The position numbers were made by a program, and so were the translations under genes. A stretch of DNA of 64,000 bases from contig NZ_JFGS01000016.1 in NCBI RefSeq assembly GCF_000740775.1, positions 29,025-93,024 on the forward strand, read 5' to 3'. Below the pieces are notes generated by a model, which was not told the origin of the DNA, made no database searches, and worked only from the letters and a program-made list of their open reading frames with translations. Positions 48,056 to 56,946 of this stretch are shown piece by piece (the stretch's first letter is position 1; every line of letters starts with the position of its first letter). This DNA is from Haematobacter missouriensis (GTDB lineage Bacteria > Pseudomonadota > Alphaproteobacteria > Rhodobacterales > Rhodobacteraceae).

Positions 48056-48082
48056 GCGGGATCGGCATGTCGCCGGTCCCGC
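48056..48082 (-). terminator. Hairpin after the cold-shock gene
   Basis: On the minus strand GCGGGACCGGC, loop GACAT, GCCGATCCCGC: an 11-bp stem with one mismatch, 24 bp beyond the csp stop. No strong T run. Confidence 0.5.
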
Positions 48083-48106
48083 CTTTGTACGGTAGAGGCT
48101 GGACGA

Positions 48107-48313
48107 TCAGGCCAGCGAGAGGTTCGTCGCCGATTCGCGACCATTGCGGTCACGCTCGATATCGAACGTCACGGCTTGGCCGTCATTGAGACCGCGGAGA
48201 CCCGCACGCTCAAGCGCGCTGATGTGGACGAACACGTCCTTGGAGCCGCCTTCGGGCTGAATGAAGCCGAAGCCTTTGGTGGAGTTGAACCATTTTACGG
48301 TGCCATTGGCCAT
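48107..48313 (-). CDS. Cold-shock protein (CspA family)
   Basis: 68 residues. Single cold-shock domain, MANGTVKWFNSTKGFGFI (RNP1 KGFGFI) and DVFVHISAL (RNP2). Small RNA-binding protein thought to melt mRNA secondary structure. The start is preceded by AAGGGAAT. The upstream 130 bp is AT-rich and probably holds the promoter (a TATATA-like hexamer at about 48425) and a 5' leader of roughly 100 nt, as in many csp genes. Confidence 0.95.
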   Translation of the reverse strand: MANGTVKWFNSTKGFGFIQPEGGSKDVFVHISALERAGLRGLNDGQAVTFDIERDRNGRESATNLSLA

Positions 48314-48830
48314 CGTAATATTCCCTTATCATAGATGTCGCCCGCAGGAGGCGGCGACCCGGCAAAGCTGAAAATCGAAAGCTGAGCCGAAAGGAACAGG
48401 TTCGAAAAGCATAGATGCCGGTCGTATATAAGTGTTGGGGAAATAAATGCGAGTGGGCAAGTTAAAATTTCTTCGGTTCATGCAAAGAAAGTTCGCGCAG
48501 CAGGCAGGGTGCTCTCCCCGTTTGCCAGATTTGTTTCGGCCCAAAGTTCCTTCAATCTCCGGTCGATCCGTGAGGCAATTGAAAGAGGGCTTCACGTCTG
48601 CGTTGGAACGGAAATCAGTCGCAATCTGTGGAGAATCGGCCGGAGATCCGCACATTTCCGATCACGCGGGAGGAGCTTCCTCTCCGATCTCCCGCGTCAG
48701 AGGCATGACATTTGAGAGCCTGCTGGCGGCCGGTGTGTCAGCGTGGTCCGTTGCGCGCGGGGAGCACGCCGGACTCCTTCCGCTGGAGACGGCTGTCGCC
48801 AATATATTTCGGCGCTGCTAGCGTCGCAGG
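48314..48830. other. Intergenic region between cold-shock and lipase genes
   Basis: 517 bp separating two divergent genes. It contains the csp leader, an inverted repeat at 48664-48697, and otherwise nothing I can support. Open frames here lack codon bias or protein pattern. Confidence 0.5.
48664..48697. repeat. Inverted repeat
   Basis: ACGCGGGAG, 16-bp spacer, CTCCCGCGT: a perfect 9-bp inverted repeat about 135 bp before the lipase gene. It could be a hairpin in a transcript or an operator. Confidence 0.7.
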
Positions 48831-49607
48831 ATGCGATTCCCGCTTCTCCTCGCCTTCTGTCTGCTACCCCCCGCCTGTGCCGCTGCGCCGGACCCGAGAG
48901 GGGACCGCGACTGCGTGGTGCTGTTGCATGGGCTGGCGCGGACGGAAGCGTCTTTTCTGCTGATGGAGGAGGCGCTGGAACATCGCGGCTACCAAGTCGT
49001 GAATTCCAGCTATCCTTCCACCGACGCGCCGGTGGAAGCCCTTCTGGGCGAAGTCGATAGCGCGGTTGCGGCCTGCGGCGGGGCGGAGGTGAACTTTGTC
49101 ACCCATTCCATGGGCGGTATCCTGCTCCGTGCATGGTTCGCACAGTCCCGGCCCGAGCAGCTGGGGCGCGTCGTTATGCTGGCGCCGCCCAATGGCGGAT
49201 CGGAGATCGTGGACGAATTTGCGGACCTTGAGCTATTCCGCTACATCAACGGTCCCGCAGGTATGGAACTTGGAACCAACCCGGAGAGCCTGCCGAACCG
49301 CCTGCCACCGGTGAATTTTCCGCTGGGGATCATCGCGGGCGACCGATCGCTGAACCCGATCTTCTCATCGCTGATAGTGGGGCCCGACGATGGGAAGGTT
49401 TCGGTTGAGAGTACAAAGGTGGCGGGCATGACCGATCACATCGTGTTGCACGTCACACATACATTCATGATGAACAACCCGCTGGTGATCGCCGAGACGA
49501 TACGATTTCTTGAAACTGGCGCCTTCGATCATGCAATGACCGGCAGCGAGGCGCTCCGTAGCCTCACCACCGGGCCGGGAGGGCTGTTCAGCGCCCCGCC
49601 GGAATGA
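48831..49607 (+). CDS. Secreted alpha/beta hydrolase (lipase/esterase-like)
   Basis: 258 residues. It begins with a signal peptide ([19 protein letters not shown]; the PPAC could be a weak lipobox). The fold shows [18 protein letters not shown], nucleophile [27 protein letters not shown] and the His in [15 protein letters not shown]. It resembles small triacylglycerol lipases with the HGL-ART motif and oxyanion region. The exact substrate is unknown. The stop overlaps the convergent purK end by 20 nt. Confidence 0.85.
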   Translation: MRFPLLLAFCLLPPACAAAPDPRGDRDCVVLLHGLARTEASFLLMEEALEHRGYQVVNSSYPSTDAPVEALLGEVDSAVAACGGAEVNFVTHSMGGILLRAWFAQSRPEQLGRVVMLAPPNGGSEIVDEFADLELFRYINGPAGMELGTNPESLPNRLPPVNFPLGIIAGDRSLNPIFSSLIVGPDDGKVSVESTKVAGMTDHIVLHVTHTFMMNNPLVIAETIRFLETGAFDHAMTGSEALRSLTTGPGGLFSAPPE

Positions 49608-50664
49608 TCCTGTTCACATGGCCCATCTTCCGGCCCGGCCGCGCCTCGGACTTGCCGTATAGATGCAGCGCGGTATTGGCCTGCCGGGAAAGGTCGGGGA
49701 GGCGCAGCACATCGTCGCCGATCAGGTTCTCCATCTCCACATCCGCAATTCGGTGCCCATCCCCCAGCGGCCAACCCGCGACGGCGCGGATATGCTGCTC
49801 GAACTGATCGACGACGCAACCGTTCTGTGTCCAGTGACCGGAGTTGTGGACGCGGGGGGCGATCTCGTTCACCAACAGCCCGGCTTCGGTAACGAACAGT
49901 TCCACTCCCATCACGCCGACGTAATCGAGCGCATTGAGAATACGCGCCGCAATCAGAACAGCGTCGCTTCTCTGCGCGGAGTTGAGGGTGGCGGGGACGC
50001 GGGTCGTGTGCAGTATCCCGTCCCGGTGGACGTTTTCGCCCGGATCGTAGGCGGCGACCGAACCGTCCAGCCCGCGCGCAGCAATGACCGACACCTCACG
50101 GCTGAAGCTGACAAAGCCCTCCAGCACGGCCTCTGCCCCTGCCATGACGATAAAGGCCTGATCAGCCTCCTCAGGGTTGCGTATGCGGGCCTGCCCCTTG
50201 CCGTCATAGCCGAGACGGGTGGTCTTCAAAATCGCAGGGCTGCCGATTTCTGCCAGTGCCCGCGTCAGATCATCCCGCGTCGTGACGCGATGATAGGGGG
50301 CGGTGACGAGACCCAGAGAAGTCAGGAAGTCTTTTTCCGCAATGCGGTCCTGACTGACAGCCAGAGCCCGACGACCGGGGCGGATGGGGCGGATAGCCTC
50401 GATGGTGTCGAGAGATGCGGTTGGCACATTCTCGAACTCATAGGTCACTACATCAACAGAGGCGGCAAAGGCCATCAGTGCTTGCCGGTCGTCCCAGGCG
50501 GCGGTGGTCACACGCTCGGCGACCTGACCCGCGGGGGGATTCGGCGCGGGATCGTAGATATGGCAGCGCAAACCCAGTCGCGCCGCAGCGACGGACAGCA
50601 TACGGCCAAGTTGACCACCGCCGAGAATGCCGATCACGGCTCCGGGGGGAAGTGCGTCACTCAT
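49588..50664 (-). CDS. purK: 5-(carboxyamino)imidazole ribonucleotide synthase
   Basis: 358 residues. ATP-grasp enzyme converting AIR and bicarbonate to N5-CAIR in purine synthesis. It shows [106 protein letters not shown]. It overlaps purE upstream by 8 nt, so the pair is co-translated, and its tail overlaps the lipase tail in the opposite direction. Confidence 0.97.
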   Translation of the reverse strand: MSDALPPGAVIGILGGGQLGRMLSVAAARLGLRCHIYDPAPNPPAGQVAERVTTAAWDDRQALMAFAASVDVVTYEFENVPTASLDTIEAIRPIRPGRRALAVSQDRIAEKDFLTSLGLVTAPYHRVTTRDDLTRALAEIGSPAILKTTRLGYDGKGQARIRNPEEADQAFIVMAGAEAVLEGFVSFSREVSVIAARGLDGSVAAYDPGENVHRDGILHTTRVPATLNSAQRSDAVLIAARILNALDYVGVMGVELFVTEAGLLVNEIAPRVHNSGHWTQNGCVVDQFEQHIRAVAGWPLGDGHRIADVEMENLIGDDVLRLPDLSRQANTALHLYGKSEARPGRKMGHVNRIIPAGR

Positions 50665-51142
50665 CTACCGGCTCCTCGGGAATGGAGGCGGAGAGAGCCT
50701 CTCGCCATGCGTCCAGGCGGGCGGCAAGTGCTGCATCGCCGAGAGCCAGTATGCCTGCGGCCATCAGGCCGGCATTCGCCGCGCCCGCCGCTCCAATGGC
50801 CATGGTCGCCACCGGATAGCCTTTCGGCATCTGCACGATGGAATAAAGACTGTCCACGCCCGAGAGCGCCCGCGTCTGCACCGGCACACCGATCACCGGC
50901 ACTCGCGTCTTGGACGCCATCATGCCCGGCAGATGCGCTGCTCCGCCTGCACCCGCGATGATGACCTTCAGGCCGCGCGAAGCGGCTGTGCGACCATAGT
51001 CCCAGAGCCGGTCGGGCGTCCTGTGCGCCGAAACGATGCGCTTTTCGTATGTCACGCCGAGTTCATCCAGCACCGCCGCCGCTTCGCGCATCGTCGGCCA
51101 GTCCGACTGGCTGCCCATGATGATGCCGACCTGAAAGTCCAT
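50657..51142 (-). CDS. purE: N5-carboxyaminoimidazole ribonucleotide mutase
   Basis: 161 residues. Converts N5-CAIR to CAIR. Recognised by [90 protein letters not shown]. First gene of the purEK pair on the minus strand. Confidence 0.97.
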   Translation of the reverse strand: MDFQVGIIMGSQSDWPTMREAAAVLDELGVTYEKRIVSAHRTPDRLWDYGRTAASRGLKVIIAGAGGAAHLPGMMASKTRVPVIGVPVQTRALSGVDSLYSIVQMPKGYPVATMAIGAAGAANAGLMAAGILALGDAALAARLDAWREALSASIPEEPVDE

Positions 51143-51211
51143 CCCGATCTCCCGTTTGATAGCGCGGGACTATAGCCATCACATGGCGGCGGGCAACCTC
51201 ACCTGGGGGCT

Positions 51212-51430
51212 TCAGGCGATGATGTCGGGGGTAAGCATGTCTTCATAGCGCTGAATGCGGTCCTTCAGCAGCAATTTTTGCTTCTTGAGGCGACGAAGGG
51301 TAAGCTGATCGCTGCGGCCCGTCTCCTCCAGCGCGAGGATCGCCGCGTCCAGGTCGCGGTGCTCGCGCTTCAGCAGTTCAAGCCTGATGCGCATGGCTTC
51401 TTCCGTCTCGAATTCCTGCGGCGCGTTCAT
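51212..51430 (-). CDS. YdcH-like (DUF465) small protein
   Basis: 72 residues. Helical protein with MRIRLELLKREHRDLDAAILALEETGRSDQLTLRRLKKQKLLLKDRI, the DUF465/YdcH pattern (long helix, LK-H--LD at the front, RLKKxKL--KD). Function unknown; likely coiled coil. ATG 51430 chosen (MNAPQEFETEE); longer readings look non-coding. It runs parallel to purEK and divergent from hsp20. Confidence 0.8.
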   Translation of the reverse strand: MNAPQEFETEEAMRIRLELLKREHRDLDAAILALEETGRSDQLTLRRLKKQKLLLKDRIQRYEDMLTPDIIA

Positions 51431-51501
51431 CCTGACATCCGTGCGACTGGCCTGGGAGGCCGAATATAGCGGGGTGGAGGCATGAAGGCAAAGCCGCAGC
51501 A

Positions 51502-51530
51502 CTTGCGGGAGCAGAAAGAGCGCCCCATAT
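51502..51530 (+). promoter_or_regulatory. Sigma-32 (RpoH)-type promoter of hsp20
   Basis: CTTGCGG (51502-51508), 14-bp spacer, CCCCATAT (51523-51530). This fits the heat-shock consensus CTTGAAA-N13-17-CCCCATNT well, and the gene downstream is a small heat-shock protein. Distance to the ATG is about 65 bp. Confidence 0.75.
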
Positions 51531-51594
51531 TCAACTTCGAGGGTCGCCGATCTCCGGGACTCCAAGCAACGTCGCTTTTCAAGGACTTGCCACG

Positions 51595-52008
51595 ATGACG
51601 AAACTGACTTTTGCTGCCCACCCTTATCTTCTGGGCTTCGATCAGCTTGAACGGCTGGTGGAGCGGACGGCGAAAAACGGCAATGACGGCTATCCGCCGT
51701 ATAATATCGAACAATCGGGTGAGAACGCCTACCGGATCACGCTCGCTGTGGCGGGTTTCCGGGATGAGGATCTGTCTATAACGTTGGAAGACCGCCAGCT
51801 CGTCATTCGGGGCCGTCAGGCCGATGAGCAGGCCGAGCGCGTCTTCCTCCATCGTGGAATAGCCGCCCGACAGTTCCAGAGGAGTTTTGTCCTTGCCGAA
51901 GGCGTGGAGGTGCGGGGTGCTAGTCTGGAAAACGGGCTGTTGCATCTGGACCTGGCGCGGAGCCGCCCGGAGTCGGTTGTCCGGACCATCGAAATCAACA
52001 AGAGTTGA
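51595..52008 (+). CDS. Small heat-shock protein Hsp20/IbpA
   Basis: 137 residues. Alpha-crystallin domain: YPPYNIEQSGENAYRITLAVAGFRDEDLSITLEDRQLVIRG, RVFLHRGIAARQFQRSFVLAEGVEV, ASLENGLLHLDLARS. Starts MTKLTFAAHPYLLGFDQLERLVER, like IbpA-type proteins. ATP-independent holdase that keeps unfolded proteins from aggregating. Preceded by a heat-shock promoter and followed at 11 bp by the DUF1150 gene. Confidence 0.95.
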   Translation: MTKLTFAAHPYLLGFDQLERLVERTAKNGNDGYPPYNIEQSGENAYRITLAVAGFRDEDLSITLEDRQLVIRGRQADEQAERVFLHRGIAARQFQRSFVLAEGVEVRGASLENGLLHLDLARSRPESVVRTIEINKS

Positions 52009-52019
52009 AGGAGGACATC

Positions 52020-52247
52020 ATGGACGCGGAATTTGAACTTTCCCAGGCCGGCGCGGAACGCATCGTCTATGTCCGCCCCGTCGAAGTGTCCGAGCTGCCG
52101 GAAATCGTCCAGGAACAGGCGCTGGGCGCAAAACAGCTTTATGCGCTTTACGATGAGGACGGCGAGCGTCTCGCGCTTGTGCGGGATCGCCGCATCGCCT
52201 TTGCGCTGGCACGGGAAAATAACCTAGCCCCCGTGAGCGTTCACTAA
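52020..52247 (+). CDS. DUF1150 family protein
   Basis: 75 residues. MDAEFELSQAGAERIVYVRPVEV, then LYALYDEDGERLALVRDRRIAFALARENNLAPVSVH. This family is small and alphaproteobacterial and is typically found just after hsp20, suggesting a heat-shock role. AAGGAGGACATC precedes ATG 52020. A start five codons earlier is possible but lacks a site. Confidence 0.85.
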   Translation: MDAEFELSQAGAERIVYVRPVEVSELPEIVQEQALGAKQLYALYDEDGERLALVRDRRIAFALARENNLAPVSVH

Positions 52248-52265
52248 GATAGGGCTAACAATGAC

Positions 52266-52296
52266 AACGGCCCCGGGAAGCACTCGGTGGCCGTTT
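52266..52296 (+). terminator. Intrinsic terminator after hsp20-DUF1150
   Basis: AACGGCC ... GGCCGTTT with inner pairing CCG/CGG, followed by TTTGTCTATTTT. Located 18 bp after the DUF1150 stop. Confidence 0.6.
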
Positions 52297-52309
52297 GTCT
52301 ATTTTCCCC

Positions 52310-52726
52310 TCAATGTCCCGAAAAGCCGGGCGGGATTTCCACTTCGTTGTCGATCAATGCAGCGAGGGTGAGGGCGACACTCTCAGGTTGCGTAGGTTTC
52401 GCGCAGACGGCAGAGCCCTTGTAGCGGCGCGTCAATTCACCTGAATTGTGCCGACCGGTGTGAAACACGATTGGAATGTGCCGCAGCACCAGATCGTCGG
52501 CGAGAGGAAATACGGCCTCTCCTGCCAGGTCAACATCGAGAATAGCACCGTCGATCTGCCCTTTGCCCAGCATTTCGAGTGCACGTCGCAGGCGGTGACA
52601 GGGTCCGATGACGCTCGCCCCCATGTCTTCCATCGCAAAAGTAAGGTCGAGCGCAAGTATCGCTTCGTCCTCCACTATCAGTATGTTCTTCCCACTCAGC
52701 ATTTTGCCACTAATCGCGCTGCTCAT
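52310..52726 (-). CDS. Single-domain response regulator (receiver only)
   Basis: 138 residues. CheY-like receiver with EDE acidic pocket (ILIVEDEAILALDLTFAMEDMG), phospho-Asp in GAILDVDLAGE, Thr in IVFHTGRHN and Lys in VCAKPTQPESV. No output domain or adjacent kinase. Such stand-alone receivers are often part of phosphorelays or the general stress response in alphaproteobacteria. AAGGGG lies 6 nt before ATG 52726; ATG 52702 is an alternative. Confidence 0.85.
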   Translation of the reverse strand: MSSAISGKMLSGKNILIVEDEAILALDLTFAMEDMGASVIGPCHRLRRALEMLGKGQIDGAILDVDLAGEAVFPLADDLVLRHIPIVFHTGRHNSGELTRRYKGSAVCAKPTQPESVALTLAALIDNEVEIPPGFSGH

Positions 52727-53043
52727 CGCGACCCCTTATCGATGCCGTCCGCTTGCCTGCCGGCGGTCATGAGATTCTCTCAGTCGAATACCCCATAGCG
52801 CTCCGTTCACACGATCCGACATTTTTCGATTTCCACGCGCCAGTCACGCCATTGGATTTCATGGGGAACGCCGAGATCTGGAGGAGGTTCCCGTTACGAC
52901 GTCGGAAAACGGACTATGGGCGCAATGTCTTGAGCATTTCATAAGATTGGGTTCGCTGGGCAACACCTGATGGCTAAAACAATACGGACGACGCTGGCGG
53001 GCGTCGTCCGGAACTTGTCCGCGCATTTGCGACTGCTGGGTGG
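52727..53043. other. Intergenic stretch without a gene
   Basis: 317 bp between the receiver gene and sat/cysC. It holds the hairpin at 52985-53010; otherwise nothing supported. Confidence 0.55.
52985..53010 (-). terminator. Hairpin after sat/cysC
   Basis: CGGACGACGC, loop TGGCGG, GCGTCGTCCG: perfect 10-bp stem 34 bp beyond the sat/cysC stop. On the minus strand it is followed by TATTGTTTT, a weak T run. Confidence 0.65.
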
Positions 53044-54789
53044 TTAAGGTCGTATAAGACCCAGCGCTGTCAGCTTCTCGAGAATCTGGGATGCGCATTC
53101 AGCAACGTCGCGGCCTTCGGTCTGAATGCTCAGATCTGGCGACGTCGGTACTTCGTAGGGGTCTGAAATACCGGTGAATTCGACAATTTTTCCCGCTCTC
53201 GCCAACTGGTATAGCCCTTTTCGGTCGCGCCGCTCGCATTCCTCCAGGCTGGTTGCCACATGGACTTCCAGAAAAGCGCCATGCGATTCGACCATCTCAC
53301 GTACGGCCTGCCGCGTTGCCGCATAGGGGGCGATCGGGGCGCAGACGGCGATACCCCCGTTTTTTGCGATTTCCGAGGCCACAAACCCGATGCGGCGAAT
53401 GTTGATATCGCGATGTTCGCGCGAGAAGCCCAGTTCAGAGGATAGATGCTTGCGCACCAGGTCGCCGTCCAGCAGGGTCACCTGCCGCCCGCCGATCTCC
53501 ATAAGCTTAACGAGCAGCGCGTTCGCGATGGTCGATTTGCCCGAGCCGGAAAGCCCGGTCATGAACACCACGAAGCCCTGCTTGGAGCGGGGCGGAGAGG
53601 TCCGGCGCAGTTCCGTCACGACGGAGGGGAAGGAGAACCAGTCCGGTATCTCCTGACCCTCGCGCAGGCGACGGCGAAGTTCGGTCCCGGAGATGTTGAG
53701 GATGGTCGCGCCATCCTCAACCTCGTCACGGGGCTCGTACTGGCCGCGCTCGGCCACATATACCATCTGGCGAAAATCGACGAGCGTCACGCCGATCTCC
53801 TCCGCATGGGTGCGGAACAGGTCCTGTGCGGCATAGGGATCGTAGAAATCCTCCCCCTTGCCGTTCTTGCCAGGACCTGCGTGGTCGCGGCCGACGATGA
53901 AGTGGGTGCAGCCGTGATTGCGGCGGATCAGGCCGTGCCACACGGCCTCCCGCGGGCCACCCATTCGCATGGCAAGGTTCAGGAGGCTGAGTTCCGTGCT
54001 TTCCGTCGGATACTGGTCCAGCACCGCCTCGTAGCAGCGCACGCGCGTGAAATGGTCGATGTCGCCCGGTTTGGTCATGCCGACGACAGGATGGATCAGC
54101 AAGTTCGCCCCGGCTTCCCGCGCGGCGCGGAATGTCAGTTCCTGATGCGCGCGATGCAGCGGATTGCGCGTCTGGAAGGCCACGACGCGATTCCAGCCAC
54201 GCTCCCTGAACAGGGCGCGGAGGTCGTTGGGCGACTTGCGTCGCGCCTCGAAATCGTAGTGCGCGGGGGGCTGAAGACCGATGATCCTCCCGCCAAGATA
54301 AACCTCGCCCGCGATATCGTGCAGATAGGCGACAGCCGGGTGCGAGGGATCGTTCGCGCCGAAGACATGCTCTGCCTCACGCACCTTGTCAGGCGACCAT
54401 TTGTCGTTGACCCTGAGAATGGCGAGGATCACGCCCTCTGCATCACGGAGCGCGATTTCCGTTCCCTGCGCGATATGCTCCGCAAAGGCCGAAGACACAT
54501 CCAAGGTTACCGGCATCGGCCAGAGCTGGCCATCGGCCAGCCGCATCGTCTCTACCACGCTGTCGTAATCGGCGCGGTCCAGAAAGCCCTCCAGCGGCGC
54601 GAAGCCACCGTTCATCAGAAGCTCCAGATCGCAGAGTTGTCGCGGCGTCAGATCCCAAGACAGAAGGCTTGCGGCATGGGCCTTCAACGCCGGAACATCC
54701 TCCGGAGCGGCGTAAAGCTCCCGGATCGGCGAATGATTGTCCTGGTAGGTAGTGCGCGCGACGGAGGCGTCTGCGACGAGATCTTTCAT
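53044..54789 (-). CDS. Bifunctional sulfate adenylyltransferase / adenylylsulfate kinase
   Basis: 581 residues. The N-terminal about 390 residues are ATP sulfurylase (QTRNPLHRAHQELTFRAA, GRDHAGPGKNGKGEDFY, TILNISGTELRRRL), which makes APS from sulfate and ATP. The last 185 are APS kinase (P-loop GLSGSGKSTIANAL, DGDLVRKHLSSELGFSREHR, APIAPYAATR), making PAPS. This sat/cysC fusion is usual in Rhodobacterales and starts sulfate assimilation. ATG 54789 chosen; a longer frame to 54960 adds a basic leader without support. Confidence 0.94.
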   Translation of the reverse strand: MKDLVADASVARTTYQDNHSPIRELYAAPEDVPALKAHAASLLSWDLTPRQLCDLELLMNGGFAPLEGFLDRADYDSVVETMRLADGQLWPMPVTLDVSSAFAEHIAQGTEIALRDAEGVILAILRVNDKWSPDKVREAEHVFGANDPSHPAVAYLHDIAGEVYLGGRIIGLQPPAHYDFEARRKSPNDLRALFRERGWNRVVAFQTRNPLHRAHQELTFRAAREAGANLLIHPVVGMTKPGDIDHFTRVRCYEAVLDQYPTESTELSLLNLAMRMGGPREAVWHGLIRRNHGCTHFIVGRDHAGPGKNGKGEDFYDPYAAQDLFRTHAEEIGVTLVDFRQMVYVAERGQYEPRDEVEDGATILNISGTELRRRLREGQEIPDWFSFPSVVTELRRTSPPRSKQGFVVFMTGLSGSGKSTIANALLVKLMEIGGRQVTLLDGDLVRKHLSSELGFSREHRDINIRRIGFVASEIAKNGGIAVCAPIAPYAATRQAVREMVESHGAFLEVHVATSLEECERRDRKGLYQLARAGKIVEFTGISDPYEVPTSPDLSIQTEGRDVAECASQILEKLTALGLIRP

Positions 54790-54891
54790 GCTGTCCCTCG
54801 GCTTTCCTCGCCGCGGGGAAATCACGGCGTGCCGGGGCTTTAGAGCCGTGCTGGTTCTCCGATCAAGCATGGATAGGCCAGGGCGATTACG

Positions 54892-54914
54892 AAAAGGCGG
54901 ATGATCCGCCTTTT
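54892..54914 (-). terminator. Terminator of trxB
   Basis: AAAAGGCGGA, loop TGA, TCCGCCTTTT, perfect 10-bp stem with T runs both ways. It lies 80 bp after the trxB stop and before the sat/cysC leader. Confidence 0.8.
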
Positions 54915-54993
54915 CCATCCGGGCTGGGAGAAAAACTTTCTCAAAACCCGAAATGCGCAACGCTGTTTTTGGACGATCGTCCTGCGCTGGCCC

Positions 54994-56037
54994 CTACTCA
55001 GCGGGGCGCGCGACTCTGCCCGTTGCTTGCGTTACATCGGCGGGCATGTCGTTGGAGATGGTTCCCAGCCCGAGGTCCGGGGTGACCGGCTCCGCCTCGC
55101 CCTGCTGCGCGAGCCAGCGCTCCGCATCGAGCGCGGCCATGCAGCCCATGCCGGCCGAGGTCACGGCCTGCCGATAGGTGTGGTCCGTCAGGTCGCCTGC
55201 GGCGAAGACACCGGGGATGGAGGTCTGCGTGCTGCCCGGCTCCACCCACACATAGCCGCCGGAATGCAGGCGGAGCTGGTCCTTCACCAGTTCGGAGGCG
55301 GGGTGGTGGCCGATCGCCACGAAGAAGCCGTCGCAGGTCACGGTCTGCTCCTCCCCCGTCACCGCGTCGCGCAGCCTGACACCGGTCACGCCCAGCGGGT
55401 CCGTGGTGCCGAGGATCTCTTCCACCTCACGGTTCCAGAGCACCTCCACCTTCGGGTTGGCGAAAAGGCGGTTCTGCATGATCCGCTCCGCCCGGAGCGA
55501 ATCGCGGCGATGGACGAGGGTGACCTTGCTGGCGAAATTCGTCAGGAACAGGGCCTCTTCTACGGCGGTATTGCCGCCGCCGATCACCACCACATGCTTC
55601 CCGCGGTAGAAGAAGCCATCGCAGGTCGCGCAGGCGGAGACGCCGAAGCCCTTGAACTTCTCCTCCGACGGCAGGCCGAGCCATTTCGCCTGCGCCCCTG
55701 TGGCGAGGATCACCGAGTCTGCGGTGAAGGTCTGCCCGCTGTCGGTTTCCGCGCGGAACGGACGGGAGCGGAGGTCGAGTTGCGACACCATGTCCGGGAT
55801 CACCTCCGCGCCCATCTCGCGCGCGTGATCGGCCATGCGGAGCATGAGATCCGGCCCCATCACGGCGGTATCGCCGGGCCAGTTCTCCACATCCGTGGTG
55901 ATGGTGAGCTGGCCGCCGGGTTGCAGCCCCTCGATCACCACAGGTTCCAGCATCGCCCGCGCGGCATAGATCGCGGCGGTATAGCCGGCCGGACCGGAGC
56001 CGACGATCAGGACACGGATGTGACGGGTGGCGGCCAT
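54994..56037 (-). CDS. trxB: Thioredoxin-disulfide reductase
   Basis: 347 residues. NADPH-dependent flavoenzyme that reduces thioredoxin. [23 protein letters not shown] (FAD), [18 protein letters not shown], redox [15 protein letters not shown] site [52 protein letters not shown]-terminal tail of about 25 residues exceeds the usual length. ATG 56037 chosen because GGAG lies 6 nt upstream; ATG 56049 and 56067 are less well placed. Divergent from lrp. Confidence 0.96.
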   Translation of the reverse strand: MAATRHIRVLIVGSGPAGYTAAIYAARAMLEPVVIEGLQPGGQLTITTDVENWPGDTAVMGPDLMLRMADHAREMGAEVIPDMVSQLDLRSRPFRAETDSGQTFTADSVILATGAQAKWLGLPSEEKFKGFGVSACATCDGFFYRGKHVVVIGGGNTAVEEALFLTNFASKVTLVHRRDSLRAERIMQNRLFANPKVEVLWNREVEEILGTTDPLGVTGVRLRDAVTGEEQTVTCDGFFVAIGHHPASELVKDQLRLHSGGYVWVEPGSTQTSIPGVFAAGDLTDHTYRQAVTSAGMGCMAALDAERWLAQQGEAEPVTPDLGLGTISNDMPADVTQATGRVARPAE

Positions 56038-56143
56038 GGGGATCTCCATCTTTGTCGGATAGGGCATATAAGCGTTCCCGGCGCGCGACGGAAGCCGCCG
56101 TGCGGGCGGGAGAGTGACGCAGCGCGATCGTTACCCGGAAGGC

Positions 56144-56172
56144 TTGCCCTGCCCGCGATAGGGGAATACATC
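56144..56172 (+). promoter_or_regulatory. Putative promoter of lrp
   Basis: TTGCCC (56144-56149), 17-bp spacer, TACATC (56167-56172), 70 bp before the lrp start. Modest match. Confidence 0.35.
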
Positions 56173-56241
56173 CCCACCGGCGTCGGGCAACAATCTTGCC
56201 CCGGCCTCCCCTTTTACGCATCAGATGGAGCGGAGCCGCCA

Positions 56242-56742
56242 ATGGCAGGCGAGAAACTCGACCAGATCGACCGAATGATTCTCGCGGAGCTGCAGGCTGA
56301 CGGGCGGATGACGAACGTGGAACTTGCGCGCCGTGTCGGCATTTCTGCGCCGCCCTGCCTGCGCCGCGTGCGTTCGCTTGAGGAACAGGGCTTCATCCGC
56401 GGCTACCATGCGGAAGTGGATGGGCAGATGCTTGGTTTCGAGGTGCAGGTCTTCGCCATGGTGCGCCTGACGAGTCAGGCGGAGAAGGACCTGCAATCCT
56501 TCGAGCGTCAGTGCCAGGATTGGCCGCTGGTGCGCGAATGCCATATGCTGAACGGTGAGATCGACTTCATCCTGAAGTGCGTGGCTCCCGATCTGACGAG
56601 CTTTCAGCGCTTCCTGACCGGTGATCTGACCGCGGCGCCGAACGTGGCCAGCGTCAAGACATCCTTGGTCATCAGGGGCGCCAAGGACGAACCTGGCGTA
56701 CCTTTCGAGGTGCTGGAGGAGCGGCTGAAGCGGTTGGCCTGA
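56242..56742 (+). CDS. Lrp/AsnC family transcriptional regulator
   Basis: 166 residues. N-terminal winged HTH (LDQIDRMILAELQADGRMTNVELARRVGISAPPCLRRVRSLEEQGFIRGY) and C-terminal RAM domain (VQVFAMVRLTSQAEKDL, GEIDFILKCVAPDLTSFQRFL). It probably senses an amino acid and controls nearby or distant genes. ATG 56242 follows GGAGCGGAG; the longer frame from 54901 runs antisense through trxB and is rejected. Divergent from trxB. Downstream lies repeat B. Confidence 0.92.
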   Translation: MAGEKLDQIDRMILAELQADGRMTNVELARRVGISAPPCLRRVRSLEEQGFIRGYHAEVDGQMLGFEVQVFAMVRLTSQAEKDLQSFERQCQDWPLVRECHMLNGEIDFILKCVAPDLTSFQRFLTGDLTAAPNVASVKTSLVIRGAKDEPGVPFEVLEERLKRLA

Positions 56743-56782
56743 ACTGCGTCAGACGCGGCCCCGTGTGATTCAGCGGAGCGGT

Positions 56783-56946
56783 TAACAGGCTGCTGAAAAA
56801 GGGGTTTGGGTCTGGTTCGGGCGGAAATCGCTTGCGATACGACGAAATCCGGCTGAGAATCCACGTATTCTGGATCGGTCCGGGACCGACTTTACGGTTT
56901 TCGGAGCATAGGCGCGGCCCTTCTGAATCTTTCCAGCAGCCGGCTA
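56783..56946 (+). repeat. Dispersed 160-bp repeat, copy B
   Basis: 164 bp. Starts TAACAGGCTGCTGAAAAAGG and ends CTTTCCAGCAGCCGGCTA, its approximate inverted repeat. Internal GAGAATCC...GGATCGGTCC and CGGTTTTCGGAG align with copies A and C. It occupies the space between convergent lrp and pgeF; the pgeF stop codon (TAG, minus strand) falls on the last three bases of the element, as in copy C. Confidence 0.75.

Noticed and set aside
48447..48821. 124-residue open frame upstream of the lipase gene
   Set aside because: It has no recognisable domain or ribosome site and includes the csp promoter region; treated as intergenic.
54901..56241. Long N-terminal extension of the lrp frame
   Set aside because: It runs antisense through trxB. 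Lrp proteins are about 150-165 residues, and ATG 56242 has a ribosome site.
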